From the IMG/VR virus record IMGVR_UViG_3300020034_000050, positions 1 through 34,280 of that record: 34,280 nt of DNA; one strand, written 5' to 3'. The translations under genes were made by a program, and so were the position numbers. Positions 22,161 to 28,821 of this stretch are shown piece after piece (the stretch's first letter is position 1; each line of letters opens with the position of its first letter). The notes under the pieces are model-generated. The model was not told the DNA's origin. It did not search any database and saw nothing but the letters and a program-made list of their open reading frames with translations. Source of the stretch: a virus.

Positions 22161-22601
22161 ATGGAATGGATCAGCGGTAACATTTTCATTCGCCGCAACG
22201 TGTTGCCGAAGATCGGCGACGCGACAAACGGGCACGGCCATAATTTCGATCACACGACCATCGTGTTTTCCGGCCGGGTCCGCGTTGTCGCGCGCGAGCC
22301 TGATGTCACCAAGCAAGCCGCTACGCCGAGCGGCGATCTGATTTTTGATAAGACCGGCAGCCCGATCTATTTCACGGTGCCGGGCAAAGTCATTGCAGAT
22401 CGCGAGTTCGGCGACGGCTCGCCCTTCGGCCGCCATTTCCTCGTCAAAGCGGGCGTCTGGCACGACATCACGGCAATGATGGACGCGACCGAATATTGGT
22501 GCGTCTACGCGCACCGCGAACCCCAGGCAGACGCGTCAGCGGTGAACACAGGCTGGGAAGTGTCGCAGGTCTTCACGGGTCATCGGCAGGCGTATGAGTG
22601 A
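22161..22601 (+). CDS. Cupin-like protein
   Basis: The 146-residue product has cupin-type features: NGHGHNFDHTTIVFSGRVRV near residues 23-42, with paired His residues followed by a Gly-turn and strand, and a later HDITAM...YWCVYAHR strand pair. Cupins bind a metal through such His residues and form barrel dimers. In a phage this may be a structural barrel, or an enzyme acting on sugars or surface molecules. The start is an ATG 7 nt after the previous stop; the stop shares a base with the next start (TGATG). Function is inferred only. Confidence 0.6.
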   Translation: MEWISGNIFIRRNVLPKIGDATNGHGHNFDHTTIVFSGRVRVVAREPDVTKQAATPSGDLIFDKTGSPIYFTVPGKVIADREFGDGSPFGRHFLVKAGVWHDITAMMDATEYWCVYAHREPQADASAVNTGWEVSQVFTGHRQAYE

Positions 22602-23017
22602 TGGCAGAGGTCGTCCTGCGCGTCCAAGACAAGGTCAATGATGACTTCTATCTGAACACGAAGTGCACCAAGCGCGGCGACATCATCGCGGTGCTGCCCG
22701 ACGGTTCGGACTGGGGCAGCGATGTTCGCACGCTGCCGTTCTATCGGATCATCAAACTGCCGAATGTATCGGTGGTCGAAGCGTCCGCAATGCTCGCCAC
22801 GGAATTGGATAGCGACGGCAACAATCCGTCGCGCACGCTGCAGCGCCGAAAGTTTCGCCTGGATATTGAAACGGCTGGATTGCCCGCAGCGTTCCTCACC
22901 TTCCTCGCGGACAACACGCGCGCGGCTCCGGCGTTCACGATCTCGCTTTCGGTCGCGCAGTTTCGCGCCCGCAAACTCGTGAAGGCCGTCATCATTGATC
23001 CGGCAGTGATCGGCTAA
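22601..23017 (+). CDS. Unknown structural-block protein
   Basis: The 138-residue product begins at an ATG sharing a base with the upstream stop; a GTG one codon earlier is possible. It is beta-rich with conserved-looking segments (VLRVQDKVNDDFYLNT, KRGDIIAVLPDGSDWG, PFYRIIKLPNVSVVEA, KFRLDIETAGLPAAFLTFLAD). The stretch GDIIAVLPDGSDWG is one I recall in phage proteins of unknown function encoded near capsid genes. It lies 3 nt before the large beta-helix gene and is probably translated together with it. Confidence 0.65.
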   Translation: MAEVVLRVQDKVNDDFYLNTKCTKRGDIIAVLPDGSDWGSDVRTLPFYRIIKLPNVSVVEASAMLATELDSDGNNPSRTLQRRKFRLDIETAGLPAAFLTFLADNTRAAPAFTISLSVAQFRARKLVKAVIIDPAVIG

Positions 23018-23020
23018 GCG

Positions 23021-25264
23021 ATGCCCACCACTGTCACCAAGACCATCGGAAGCAGTTCGCGGCAGTACGCCACCGTGCAGCTTTGGGAAGATGCGCTGCC
23101 CGCGAATCTGGTCTCCGGCGACACAGTACAGATCGGCGAATGTTACAACGACAGCGAGTTCACTACCTCTGGTCCGATCTTGCAAATCTCAGGCGAGACG
23201 ACCGACGCAACGCACACGATCACCCTCACATGCGCAGCCGGTCAAAGCTTCCGCGATCATGCGAGCGTGCAGACAAACGCGCTGCGGTACAACGCAAGCA
23301 ATGGCGTCGGCCTGCGCAAAACGAGCGGATATCTGGAAGGCATAATCGTCAGCGTTGCGAATGTCATTTTCGACGGGCTGCAAATTCGAGAAGACACCGG
23401 ACGTACTGTTCTCACGTATCTGTCTGGCGGGGCCTTTGTCTGTAACAACTGCATTGTTGAGGGCACGTTTACCGTCATGGTCGGCGAGGGTCTGACGGCC
23501 CACAATTCCGTTTTTATCATGAACAGCACGTATGCCGGATTCGCGATGAATTTCGGTTACACCAATTTCGTCAGCGACTTGTCCGGCTGCACGATTGTTC
23601 GACCGTCAAACCATACACCGCCGACCGGGGCCTGCTTTCACGCCGGTAGCGGCTCAGCGGCGCAAGTAATCAAAAACTGCGCGATCTTCGGGTTCACCCC
23701 GATCACCGACAACAATTCCAAGTTTTCCGGGACGAACAATGCGTCGGATGTGGCGAGCCTGGGTTTCGGGTCAAGTCATCAGACGAGCCTGACTTTTACG
23801 AGCCAGTTCGAGAATTCGTCGGCGGGATCGAGCGTGCACGACTTTCGTGCCAAGGCTGGCGGCGCGCTGATCGACAACGGCGTCACCGATACCAACATCA
23901 CCCCGGACATCGCGCGCACCGCGCGCCCGCAGGGTTCGGCTTACGACATCGGCGCTTGGGAACTGTCCGCTGGCGCGACCCCGATCCAGTACAATCAATC
24001 GATTCTGCGGACGACGACGCCCGCCCCGACGCTCTCGCGCCAGAGCGGCAAGCCGGTGCTGCGGTCCACGTCGCCGATCTCGTCGATCACGCGTCAGATC
24101 GCCCGGTCGCTTGTGCGCACCACGACGCCGGTCCCGTCACTCTCGCGCGCGATGGGCCGGTCGCTATTCGCAGCGACGACGCCAGCGCCCAGCATTTCCA
24201 AGCAGAAGGCGCGCGCGCTGAGGTGGACGACGTCCCCTGCCCCGTCACTGTCGCGTCAAACGTCAAAGGCGTTGCGCGCCGCCACCACGCCGCCGCCTAC
24301 GGTCACGAAGGCTTCTGCCCGGTCGCTTCTGCGCACGACGACGCCCGTGCCGGCCGTGGCAAAGGGAATGGCGCGCTCGGTCCAGGCGTCGACGTCGCCG
24401 GTCGCATCGGCGCTCGCCCAGAAGGCGTTCCTTCGGGCCCTGCAGGCCACCACGGCGCCCATTGCGTCTCTGGCGCACGTGGCCGCCAAAATGTTGCTCA
24501 GCGCCACGACGCCCGTCCCGAGCGTCGGCAAAGCCTCGTCCCGGTCGATCCGGGCAACCACGACGCCGACCCCGACCCTGATCCCGTCCCGCAGCGCCAT
24601 CCTGCTCACCTTGCAGGCGCTCGGGCTCGCGACGGCCTCGCTCTCGCGCCGGACCGCCAAGGGCCTCGCGGCGTCGACCACGCCGGCCCCTTCTGTAACC
24701 AAGGCGACCGGCCGGCAATTGCTCGCGTCGACCACGCCGGCCAGCTCGCTGTCGCGCGGCTTCGCGAAACTGCTCCGGGCGTCCGCGCTCATGATCGCCG
24801 ATCTGGCGACGATCTATTACCCCGGCGGCATCGCGCCGCCGCTCGATCCCATCGCGCTTTTCGTCCGCCGCGTGCGCGGGCTCTTCATCGCCCTCTTTCA
24901 CGGGAACCACATGCCAGCGGTTAGAGATCTTCCGCGCATCGCGGCCATCATTCAGAAGGCGACCATCGGCCTGGACTTCGGTCCCATGCTTCCGCCCGAC
25001 GTCGTGCTGTCCGGCACGCCGACGGTGACGATCAGCGTTCATTGCGGCACCGATGCATCGCCGCAAACGCGACTGACGCAGGCGGCCATCGTCGGTTCGA
25101 TCCCGATCTCTCACGGCGGGACCGGCGAAGCGAACACCGCCGTGCTTTTCCAAATGGGCAACACGCTCCCCGACGTCGTGTACCGCATCGTCTGCTCCTG
25201 CCCGATGACGAATGGCGATGTGGCTGTCGGCTGGACGCACGTGCCGTCCGTTACGCCGTCATAA
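23021..25264 (+). CDS. Beta-helix protein with fourteen 18-residue repeats, probable virion fibre or decoration
   Basis: The 747-residue product has three parts. Residues 1-320 look like a right-handed beta-helix domain ending in ALIDNG...RPQGSAYDIGAWE, the closing motif of choice-of-anchor/parallel beta-helix proteins. Residues about 328-595 consist of fourteen imperfect repeats, mostly 18 residues, with consensus L-x-x-T-T-P-x-P-S-L-S-R-x-x-x-R-x and a partial fifteenth. The C-terminal ~130 residues (PDVVLSGTPTVTISV, HGGTGEANTAVLFQ, YRIVCSCPMTNGDVA) resemble an Ig-like domain seen in phage structural proteins. I infer an elongated capsid or virion appendage that touches polysaccharide. No catalytic residues are recognised. 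Confidence 0.75.
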   Translation: MPTTVTKTIGSSSRQYATVQLWEDALPANLVSGDTVQIGECYNDSEFTTSGPILQISGETTDATHTITLTCAAGQSFRDHASVQTNALRYNASNGVGLRKTSGYLEGIIVSVANVIFDGLQIREDTGRTVLTYLSGGAFVCNNCIVEGTFTVMVGEGLTAHNSVFIMNSTYAGFAMNFGYTNFVSDLSGCTIVRPSNHTPPTGACFHAGSGSAAQVIKNCAIFGFTPITDNNSKFSGTNNASDVASLGFGSSHQTSLTFTSQFENSSAGSSVHDFRAKAGGALIDNGVTDTNITPDIARTARPQGSAYDIGAWELSAGATPIQYNQSILRTTTPAPTLSRQSGKPVLRSTSPISSITRQIARSLVRTTTPVPSLSRAMGRSLFAATTPAPSISKQKARALRWTTSPAPSLSRQTSKALRAATTPPPTVTKASARSLLRTTTPVPAVAKGMARSVQASTSPVASALAQKAFLRALQATTAPIASLAHVAAKMLLSATTPVPSVGKASSRSIRATTTPTPTLIPSRSAILLTLQALGLATASLSRRTAKGLAASTTPAPSVTKATGRQLLASTTPASSLSRGFAKLLRASALMIADLATIYYPGGIAPPLDPIALFVRRVRGLFIALFHGNHMPAVRDLPRIAAIIQKATIGLDFGPMLPPDVVLSGTPTVTISVHCGTDASPQTRLTQAAIVGSIPISHGGTGEANTAVLFQMGNTLPDVVYRIVCSCPMTNGDVAVGWTHVPSVTPS
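24002..24807 (+). repeat. Tandem 54-nt (18-residue) repeat array
   Basis: Fourteen full units plus one partial, mostly 54 nt, within the 747-residue protein. Units 8 and 11 are longer (about 20-21 codons), so spacing is not strict. Units have diverged in DNA more than in protein, pointing to an old array under selection on its fold. Phase is always a multiple of three. Confidence 0.85.
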
Positions 25265-25275
25265 AAGGACCGCGA

Positions 25276-26127
25276 ATGAATTCCCGAAGCACCAACGTCA
25301 TCGTTGCTGCAGTCACACGCACGCTCGCGCGCGTGAAGCTTCTGCGCGATCTGTTGGAAAAAACACAGGCTTGCACGGACGCACTGTTCGAATGGCTGTT
25401 GCTTTCGGCGTCCGCACAGGTGGAGGGCTATTGCCACCGCATCTTCGCGCGCGAGACGCTGCTCGACACGTTTCGCATCGACCGCAACGACACAATCAAC
25501 CGCATCGCGCTCAGTCGCTTCCCAGTGTCCGCGGTCTATGCCGTTGTCGCGCACGATCCTTGGAGGAATTCAGGCTGGTCGCTGCTTGCAAGCGCAATGG
25601 ACGCCGCGCAGCTAACCATGCCGTGCATTGCCGCTTTGGAAGTGCCAACCGAAGGCTACCCATTCAACGTCCTGGTAGGGATCGGCGACGGCGCTGAGGT
25701 GGTCCGCGTCACCGGCATCAACGCCGGCACGACGTACGACGTGGTGCGCGGCGTAAGCAACACGGCCACGGCGCACGCCAGCGGGGCCGTCGTGAACGTA
25801 GCCCTGCATCCGAGCCGCTACGAATACGATCCGCAGAACGGCCTCATCTGGCGCCTCGACACCGCCGGCGACCGTGCAGGGTGGAACGAGCGGGTGCTGG
25901 TCTGTTTTCAGGGCGGTTATCTGTTGCCGAACGATACGTCCCGCGATCTGCCTTGGGACATCGAAGACGCCACCATGAAGATGATGAATTACGCGTGGCG
26001 CTCGCGCGGGCGCGACCCGGCAATTCGCAGCATTTCCGAGCCGGGCATTGGACAGATTTCCTATTGGATTGGCACACCGCCGGACGTGATCGCCATCCTC
26101 GACGCTTATCGCGACTTGCGGCTGTAG
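25276..26127 (+). CDS. Head-tail connector (gp6-like) with inserted domain
   Basis: Predicted connector adaptor ring below the portal, 283 residues. The N-terminal part has the usual helical pattern (TRTLARVKLLRDLLEK, LFEWLLLSASAQVEGYCHRIF) followed by LSRFPVSAVYAVVA. The C-terminal part (DLPWDIEDATMKMMNYAWRS) also fits connector proteins. Between them, about residues 120-175, lies an extra segment with VGIGDGAEVVRVTGINAG and TAHASGAVV, a motif more often seen in fibre or baseplate proteins, making this longer than the usual 100-200 residues. The start is an ATG after AAAGGA. Confidence 0.8.
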   Translation: MNSRSTNVIVAAVTRTLARVKLLRDLLEKTQACTDALFEWLLLSASAQVEGYCHRIFARETLLDTFRIDRNDTINRIALSRFPVSAVYAVVAHDPWRNSGWSLLASAMDAAQLTMPCIAALEVPTEGYPFNVLVGIGDGAEVVRVTGINAGTTYDVVRGVSNTATAHASGAVVNVALHPSRYEYDPQNGLIWRLDTAGDRAGWNERVLVCFQGGYLLPNDTSRDLPWDIEDATMKMMNYAWRSRGRDPAIRSISEPGIGQISYWIGTPPDVIAILDAYRDLRL

Positions 26128-26130
26128 CCC

Positions 26131-26616
26131 ATGATCGTCGATGTCAAAATCTACGAGCGCACCGCTGTTGCCAAATTCCAAAAGCTCGACGAGCAATCGT
26201 GGCAGGCCGTCCGCGCGAAGGTCATAGAACTAACCGAGCGCCTGACCGACGCGGTCCGCGCCGGCGCCCCGCACGGAAAAACCGGACAGCTCGCCGGCAG
26301 CATTCATTCGATGATCCGCGAAAGCGCGCACAAAATCGTCGGCATCGTCACGTCGGGCAAAGCGTATCTGCCGGTCATCGAGTTCGGTTTGCACAAGCAG
26401 CTCGGCGTGCGCAGTCACACGCGTGCGATCAGCACCGTTTTCGGCAACCCCGTTGCGACGGTGATGGCAGACATCGGGCCCTATCAGCGCGCGGCTTCCG
26501 TTGAGGGCGCCTTCTTCATGCAGCACGCGCTGGCCGGCCTGGACAGCACGATCACCGCCGAGCTGCAGAGCGTGCTCGACGCAATCGGGGAGGCCGTCAA
26601 TGCGTCACCCGATTGA
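26131..26616 (+). CDS. HK97 gp10-like tail completion protein
   Basis: The 161-residue product resembles HK97 gp10-type head-tail joining or neck proteins: a helical N-terminus (WQAVRAKVIELTERLTDAVRA), the typical GAPHGKTGQLAGSI motif around residues 46-60, a strand-rich middle (KIVGIVTSGKAYLPVIEFG) and a C-terminal helix with FMQHALAGL. It closes the connector or forms the joint to the tail. It begins 3 nt after the connector stop, and the next gene overlaps its end by 17 nt. Confidence 0.85.
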   Translation: MIVDVKIYERTAVAKFQKLDEQSWQAVRAKVIELTERLTDAVRAGAPHGKTGQLAGSIHSMIRESAHKIVGIVTSGKAYLPVIEFGLHKQLGVRSHTRAISTVFGNPVATVMADIGPYQRAASVEGAFFMQHALAGLDSTITAELQSVLDAIGEAVNASPD

Positions 26617-27058
26617 AGACGTAGAGGCCGTCCTGGTTGCGCTGCTCGACCTTGCGGCCACGGGCTACCCATTCGCCAGCGCAAAGCGAAAGCTGGAGCT
26701 GGCAATCAAGGATCGCGAATACCCCGCGATCTACGTCTACAGCGACGGCGAGGACATTCCCCCGCGTCCCATTCGCGGCATCCCGCCCCTCGTCACCATC
26801 GACGCGAGCATTTGGATTTATGCCGACAGCGGGCGCGACAACGACGAAGCGCCGGAGATCCAAATGAACGCCTGCATCCTCGGCGTGAAGAAAGCACTAG
26901 AGCCGCAACACGCCATGCAGGAATGTCAAACGCTTGGCCTGCCCTGGGTCTCTCATTGTTGGATTGAGGGCCACATCGAAAAATTCCCCGGCGTCATCGA
27001 CGGAATTGCGAAGGCAATTATCCCGGTGAAAATTCTTTGTATCGGAGGCCCAACATGA
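26600..27058 (+). CDS. Tail terminator-like minor tail protein
   Basis: The 152-residue product follows the gp10-like gene and precedes the major tail protein, the usual position of the tail terminator that caps the tube at the head-proximal end. The sequence has RHPIEDVEAVLVALLDLA, a YPAIYVYSDGEDI strand and a C-terminal hydrophobic strand (AIIPVKILCIG), compatible with that small alpha/beta fold. The ATG has GGGGAGG upstream, inside the previous gene. The call relies more on synteny than on motif. Confidence 0.7.
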   Translation: MRHPIEDVEAVLVALLDLAATGYPFASAKRKLELAIKDREYPAIYVYSDGEDIPPRPIRGIPPLVTIDASIWIYADSGRDNDEAPEIQMNACILGVKKALEPQHAMQECQTLGLPWVSHCWIEGHIEKFPGVIDGIAKAIIPVKILCIGGPT

Positions 27059-27303
27059 GCAACAGCGACCAGAAGACCACGCTGACACCGCCGATGGTCG
27101 GTGCAGCCGCGCGGGACGCTCACGTCGGGCCCAACAATGCAGGCCGCCCTGCGATCATCGAACCAGGGCCGCGCGCCATCGCCGAGGGCATCTATGCGCA
27201 ATGGCGCAACACGCATCTCAATAATCTTTCGCCCGACGCCTTTGAAAAGCTGCAAGCCGCTGCGCCCGCGTTGATCGCGGAAATCGCGAAGCACCTCCGC
27301 TAA
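27055..27303 (+). CDS. Small phage protein before the major tail gene
   Basis: The 82-residue product starts with ATG overlapping the upstream stop (ATGA) and has GGAGG 6 nt before it. Its N-terminus is polar; the C-terminal half is helical (AIAEGIYAQWRNTHLNNLS, DAFEKLQAAAPALIAEIAKH). No family is recognised. It lies between tail terminator and major tail genes. The ~100-nt gap after it is GC-rich and otherwise featureless before the AGGAGA site of the tail gene. Confidence 0.65.
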   Translation: MSNSDQKTTLTPPMVGAAARDAHVGPNNAGRPAIIEPGPRAIAEGIYAQWRNTHLNNLSPDAFEKLQAAAPALIAEIAKHLR

Positions 27304-27406
27304 CTCACGCCTCCCCGAGACCGCCACGCGCTCGCGCGCGGACACGGACACGCACGCCTTCGCGGCTGCGCGATCACCCCCCTTTTGCACAAAATAGGAG
27401 ACGATC

Positions 27407-28171
27407 ATGCCTTTGGAACAATACGGCTTCGGCGTCGGCAACATCTTTGCAGTGCGTACCGATATTGCGAACCCGACGCCTGTTCGGCTCGGCACCGTGC
27501 AGGATATCTCCATCGACTATTCCTTCACGGTGAAGGAACTCATCGGCCAGTACCAAGCGCCCGTCGCCATCGCCCGCTCTGGCGTCAAGATCGGGGGTAA
27601 GTGCAAAAGCGCGAAGCTGAATGCGCGGGCTTGGAACGACGTGTTCTTCGGACAGACGCTCGCCACCGGCACGCTCATCGTCAAGACCGATGAGAACGGC
27701 CCGGCTGGTTTGGCCATCCCGATCACGCCCTTCACGATCACCGTCACCAATGGCGCGACCTTCGTTTCCGATCTCGGCGTGTTCGACGCCACGTCCGGGG
27801 TGCAGTTCACCCGCGTGGCGGGTGCGCCCACCGCTGGCACCTATTCGGTTTCCGCTGCTGGCGTTTATTTGTTCGCTGCCGCCGACAATGTGGCCGCGCG
27901 CAAGGTCGTCATTTCCTACAGCTACACGCAGGCTGTGAATGGCGGGCGCATCTCCGCCGTGAACCAGCTCATGGGCCACTCGCCCGTCTTCCGTTTGGAA
28001 CTGGGCAACGCCTTCCTGGGCAATGCGCAGAGTATGATTCTCTACCAGTGCATTGCGACGAAGCTTTCGTTCGGCATGAAGAACGAGGATTTCGAGATTC
28101 CGGAATTTGAGTTTTCCGCCTTCGCCGACAGCCTGGGGCGGTGGACCGATCTCTCCATGGACCAGCAATAA
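27407..28171 (+). CDS. Major tail tube protein
   Basis: Predicted tube subunit of the long tail, 254 residues. Features include PVRLGTVQDISIDYSFTVKE, the VAIARSGVKIGGKCKSAKLN strand pair and a C-terminal KNEDFEIPEFEFSAFAD typical of siphovirus tube proteins. The middle segment (LGVFDATSGVQFTRVAGAP, YLFAAADNVAARKVVISYSY) looks like an inserted beta domain. The ATG follows AGGAGA. Two hairpins lie directly after it. It precedes the G/GT chaperone pair, as in lambda. Confidence 0.85.
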   Translation: MPLEQYGFGVGNIFAVRTDIANPTPVRLGTVQDISIDYSFTVKELIGQYQAPVAIARSGVKIGGKCKSAKLNARAWNDVFFGQTLATGTLIVKTDENGPAGLAIPITPFTITVTNGATFVSDLGVFDATSGVQFTRVAGAPTAGTYSVSAAGVYLFAAADNVAARKVVISYSYTQAVNGGRISAVNQLMGHSPVFRLELGNAFLGNAQSMILYQCIATKLSFGMKNEDFEIPEFEFSAFADSLGRWTDLSMDQQ

Positions 28172-28209
28172 CCCGCATTTTGAATCCGGTCCGACGCCGG
28201 TTTTGCCTT

Positions 28210-28266
28210 GCCCGGAAACGGGCGAGGTCGCGCGACGAGAGGGCGGTGACGTCGGCCCGCCCTCTC
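28210..28266 (+). other. Two hairpins after the major tail gene
   Basis: GCCCG-GAAA-CGGGC (28210-28223) is a 5-bp stem with a GNRA tetraloop. GAGAGGGCGG (28237-28246) is a perfect 10-bp inverted repeat with CCGCCCTCTC (28257-28266) around a 10-nt loop. No long T-run follows, so it is a probable attenuator or mRNA stabiliser. Confidence 0.6.
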
Positions 28267-28291
28267 ACCTTTCCGACAAAAGGAATCACCA

Positions 28292-28672
28292 ATGGACCCC
28301 GACCTGCCGACCGTCATTCTTGGCGGCGAGAAAATTCCCTTCGGCGAATTCACCTATGGCGATCAGGAGCGCCTCGCCACCCTCTTCAGCCGCATGGCCG
28401 AGGACACTCAGGAGGGCGCCCAAGCGCGAACGACGATCACGTGGATGGCGCTGCGCAACGCCGATCCGGTTCGCTTTGAAACGGTCGAGCAAGTGCGTTC
28501 CCTGAAAAAAGTAAAGACCCCCGAAGTGCAGGAAGCGTTGCGCGTGATCTGCGTCGCGTCCGGCCTGAAGTGGGGGCACGCTGAGCCGGGGGAAGCCAAG
28601 CCGGCGGCGCCGGCAGCGGAAACGCCGAACCCTTCCTCAAGTGGGACTGGGTTGCCCGTCGTGCAGAGCTGA
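28292..28672 (+). CDS. Tail assembly chaperone G
   Basis: The 126-residue product occupies the gpG position between major tail protein and tape measure. It has IPFGEFTYGDQERLATLFSR and FETVEQVRSLKKVKTPE, helical and charged as in gpG-like chaperones. The last ~25 residues (Ala/Pro/Ser-rich) are the overlap zone with the gpT frame. The ATG follows AAAGGA. It probably binds the tape measure protein during tail assembly. A -1 shift at 28588-28594 would produce the GT form. Confidence 0.82.
   Translation: MDPDLPTVILGGEKIPFGEFTYGDQERLATLFSRMAEDTQEGAQARTTITWMALRNADPVRFETVEQVRSLKKVKTPEVQEALRVICVASGLKWGHAEPGEAKPAAPAAETPNPSSSGTGLPVVQS
28588..28594 (+). promoter_or_regulatory. Candidate -1 ribosomal slippery site
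   Basis: GGGGGAA, in frame as G GGG GAA. Shifting back one base keeps perfect pairing on GGG and allows G-U pairing for the Glu codon. It lies 3 nt after the last stop in the -1 frame (TGA 28582-28584) and before the in-frame stop at 28670, as a slip site must. Confidence 0.5.
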
Positions 28673-28809
28673 GGTCTCGCCTCGGCTACACGACGCAGGA
28701 GATCAACGATCTCCCCCTCCGCGAATATCTCCAGCTCCTGAAATACTGGGGCGAGCACCCGCCCATCGACGTGCTCTTCCTCCAATTCTGCAAATCCCTC
28801 AGCAAGTAG
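28591..28809 (+). CDS. Tail chaperone T domain, expressed by -1 frameshift from G
   Basis: This 72-residue frame has no start codon of its own but clearly encodes a gpT-like domain: FLKWDWVARRAELRSRLGYT, then a QEINDLPLREYLQLLKYW segment and HPPIDVLFLQF. It is in the -1 frame relative to G and extends past the G stop to a TAG 12 nt before the tape measure start. A shift at GGGGGAA would join it to the first 100 residues of G through a Gly/Ser/Ala-rich linker (about 172 residues in all). GT recruits tube subunits to the G-coated tape measure. The domain is clear; the exact slip site is inferred. Confidence 0.8.
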   Translation, partial: GSQAGGAGSGNAEPFLKWDWVARRAELRSRLGYTTQEINDLPLREYLQLLKYWGEHPPIDVLFLQFCKSLSK

Positions 28810-28821
28810 GAAACCGCCACC

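Noticed and set aside
24002-24807. 54-nt repeats as a CRISPR array
   Set aside because: The repeats are in-frame, diverged, contiguous and without unique spacers; they encode a protein repeat.
23956-24924. A 322-residue plus-strand ORF in another frame over the repeat region
   Set aside because: It lies wholly inside the 747-residue gene. It exists because the repeats and high GC avoid stops; composition (Asp/His/Arg/Ala-rich) is not protein-like.
28505-28511. AAAAAAG as the frameshift site
   Set aside because: It is not in the right phase for a -1 slip of the G frame, and a -1 stop (TGA at 28582) would end any product before the T domain.
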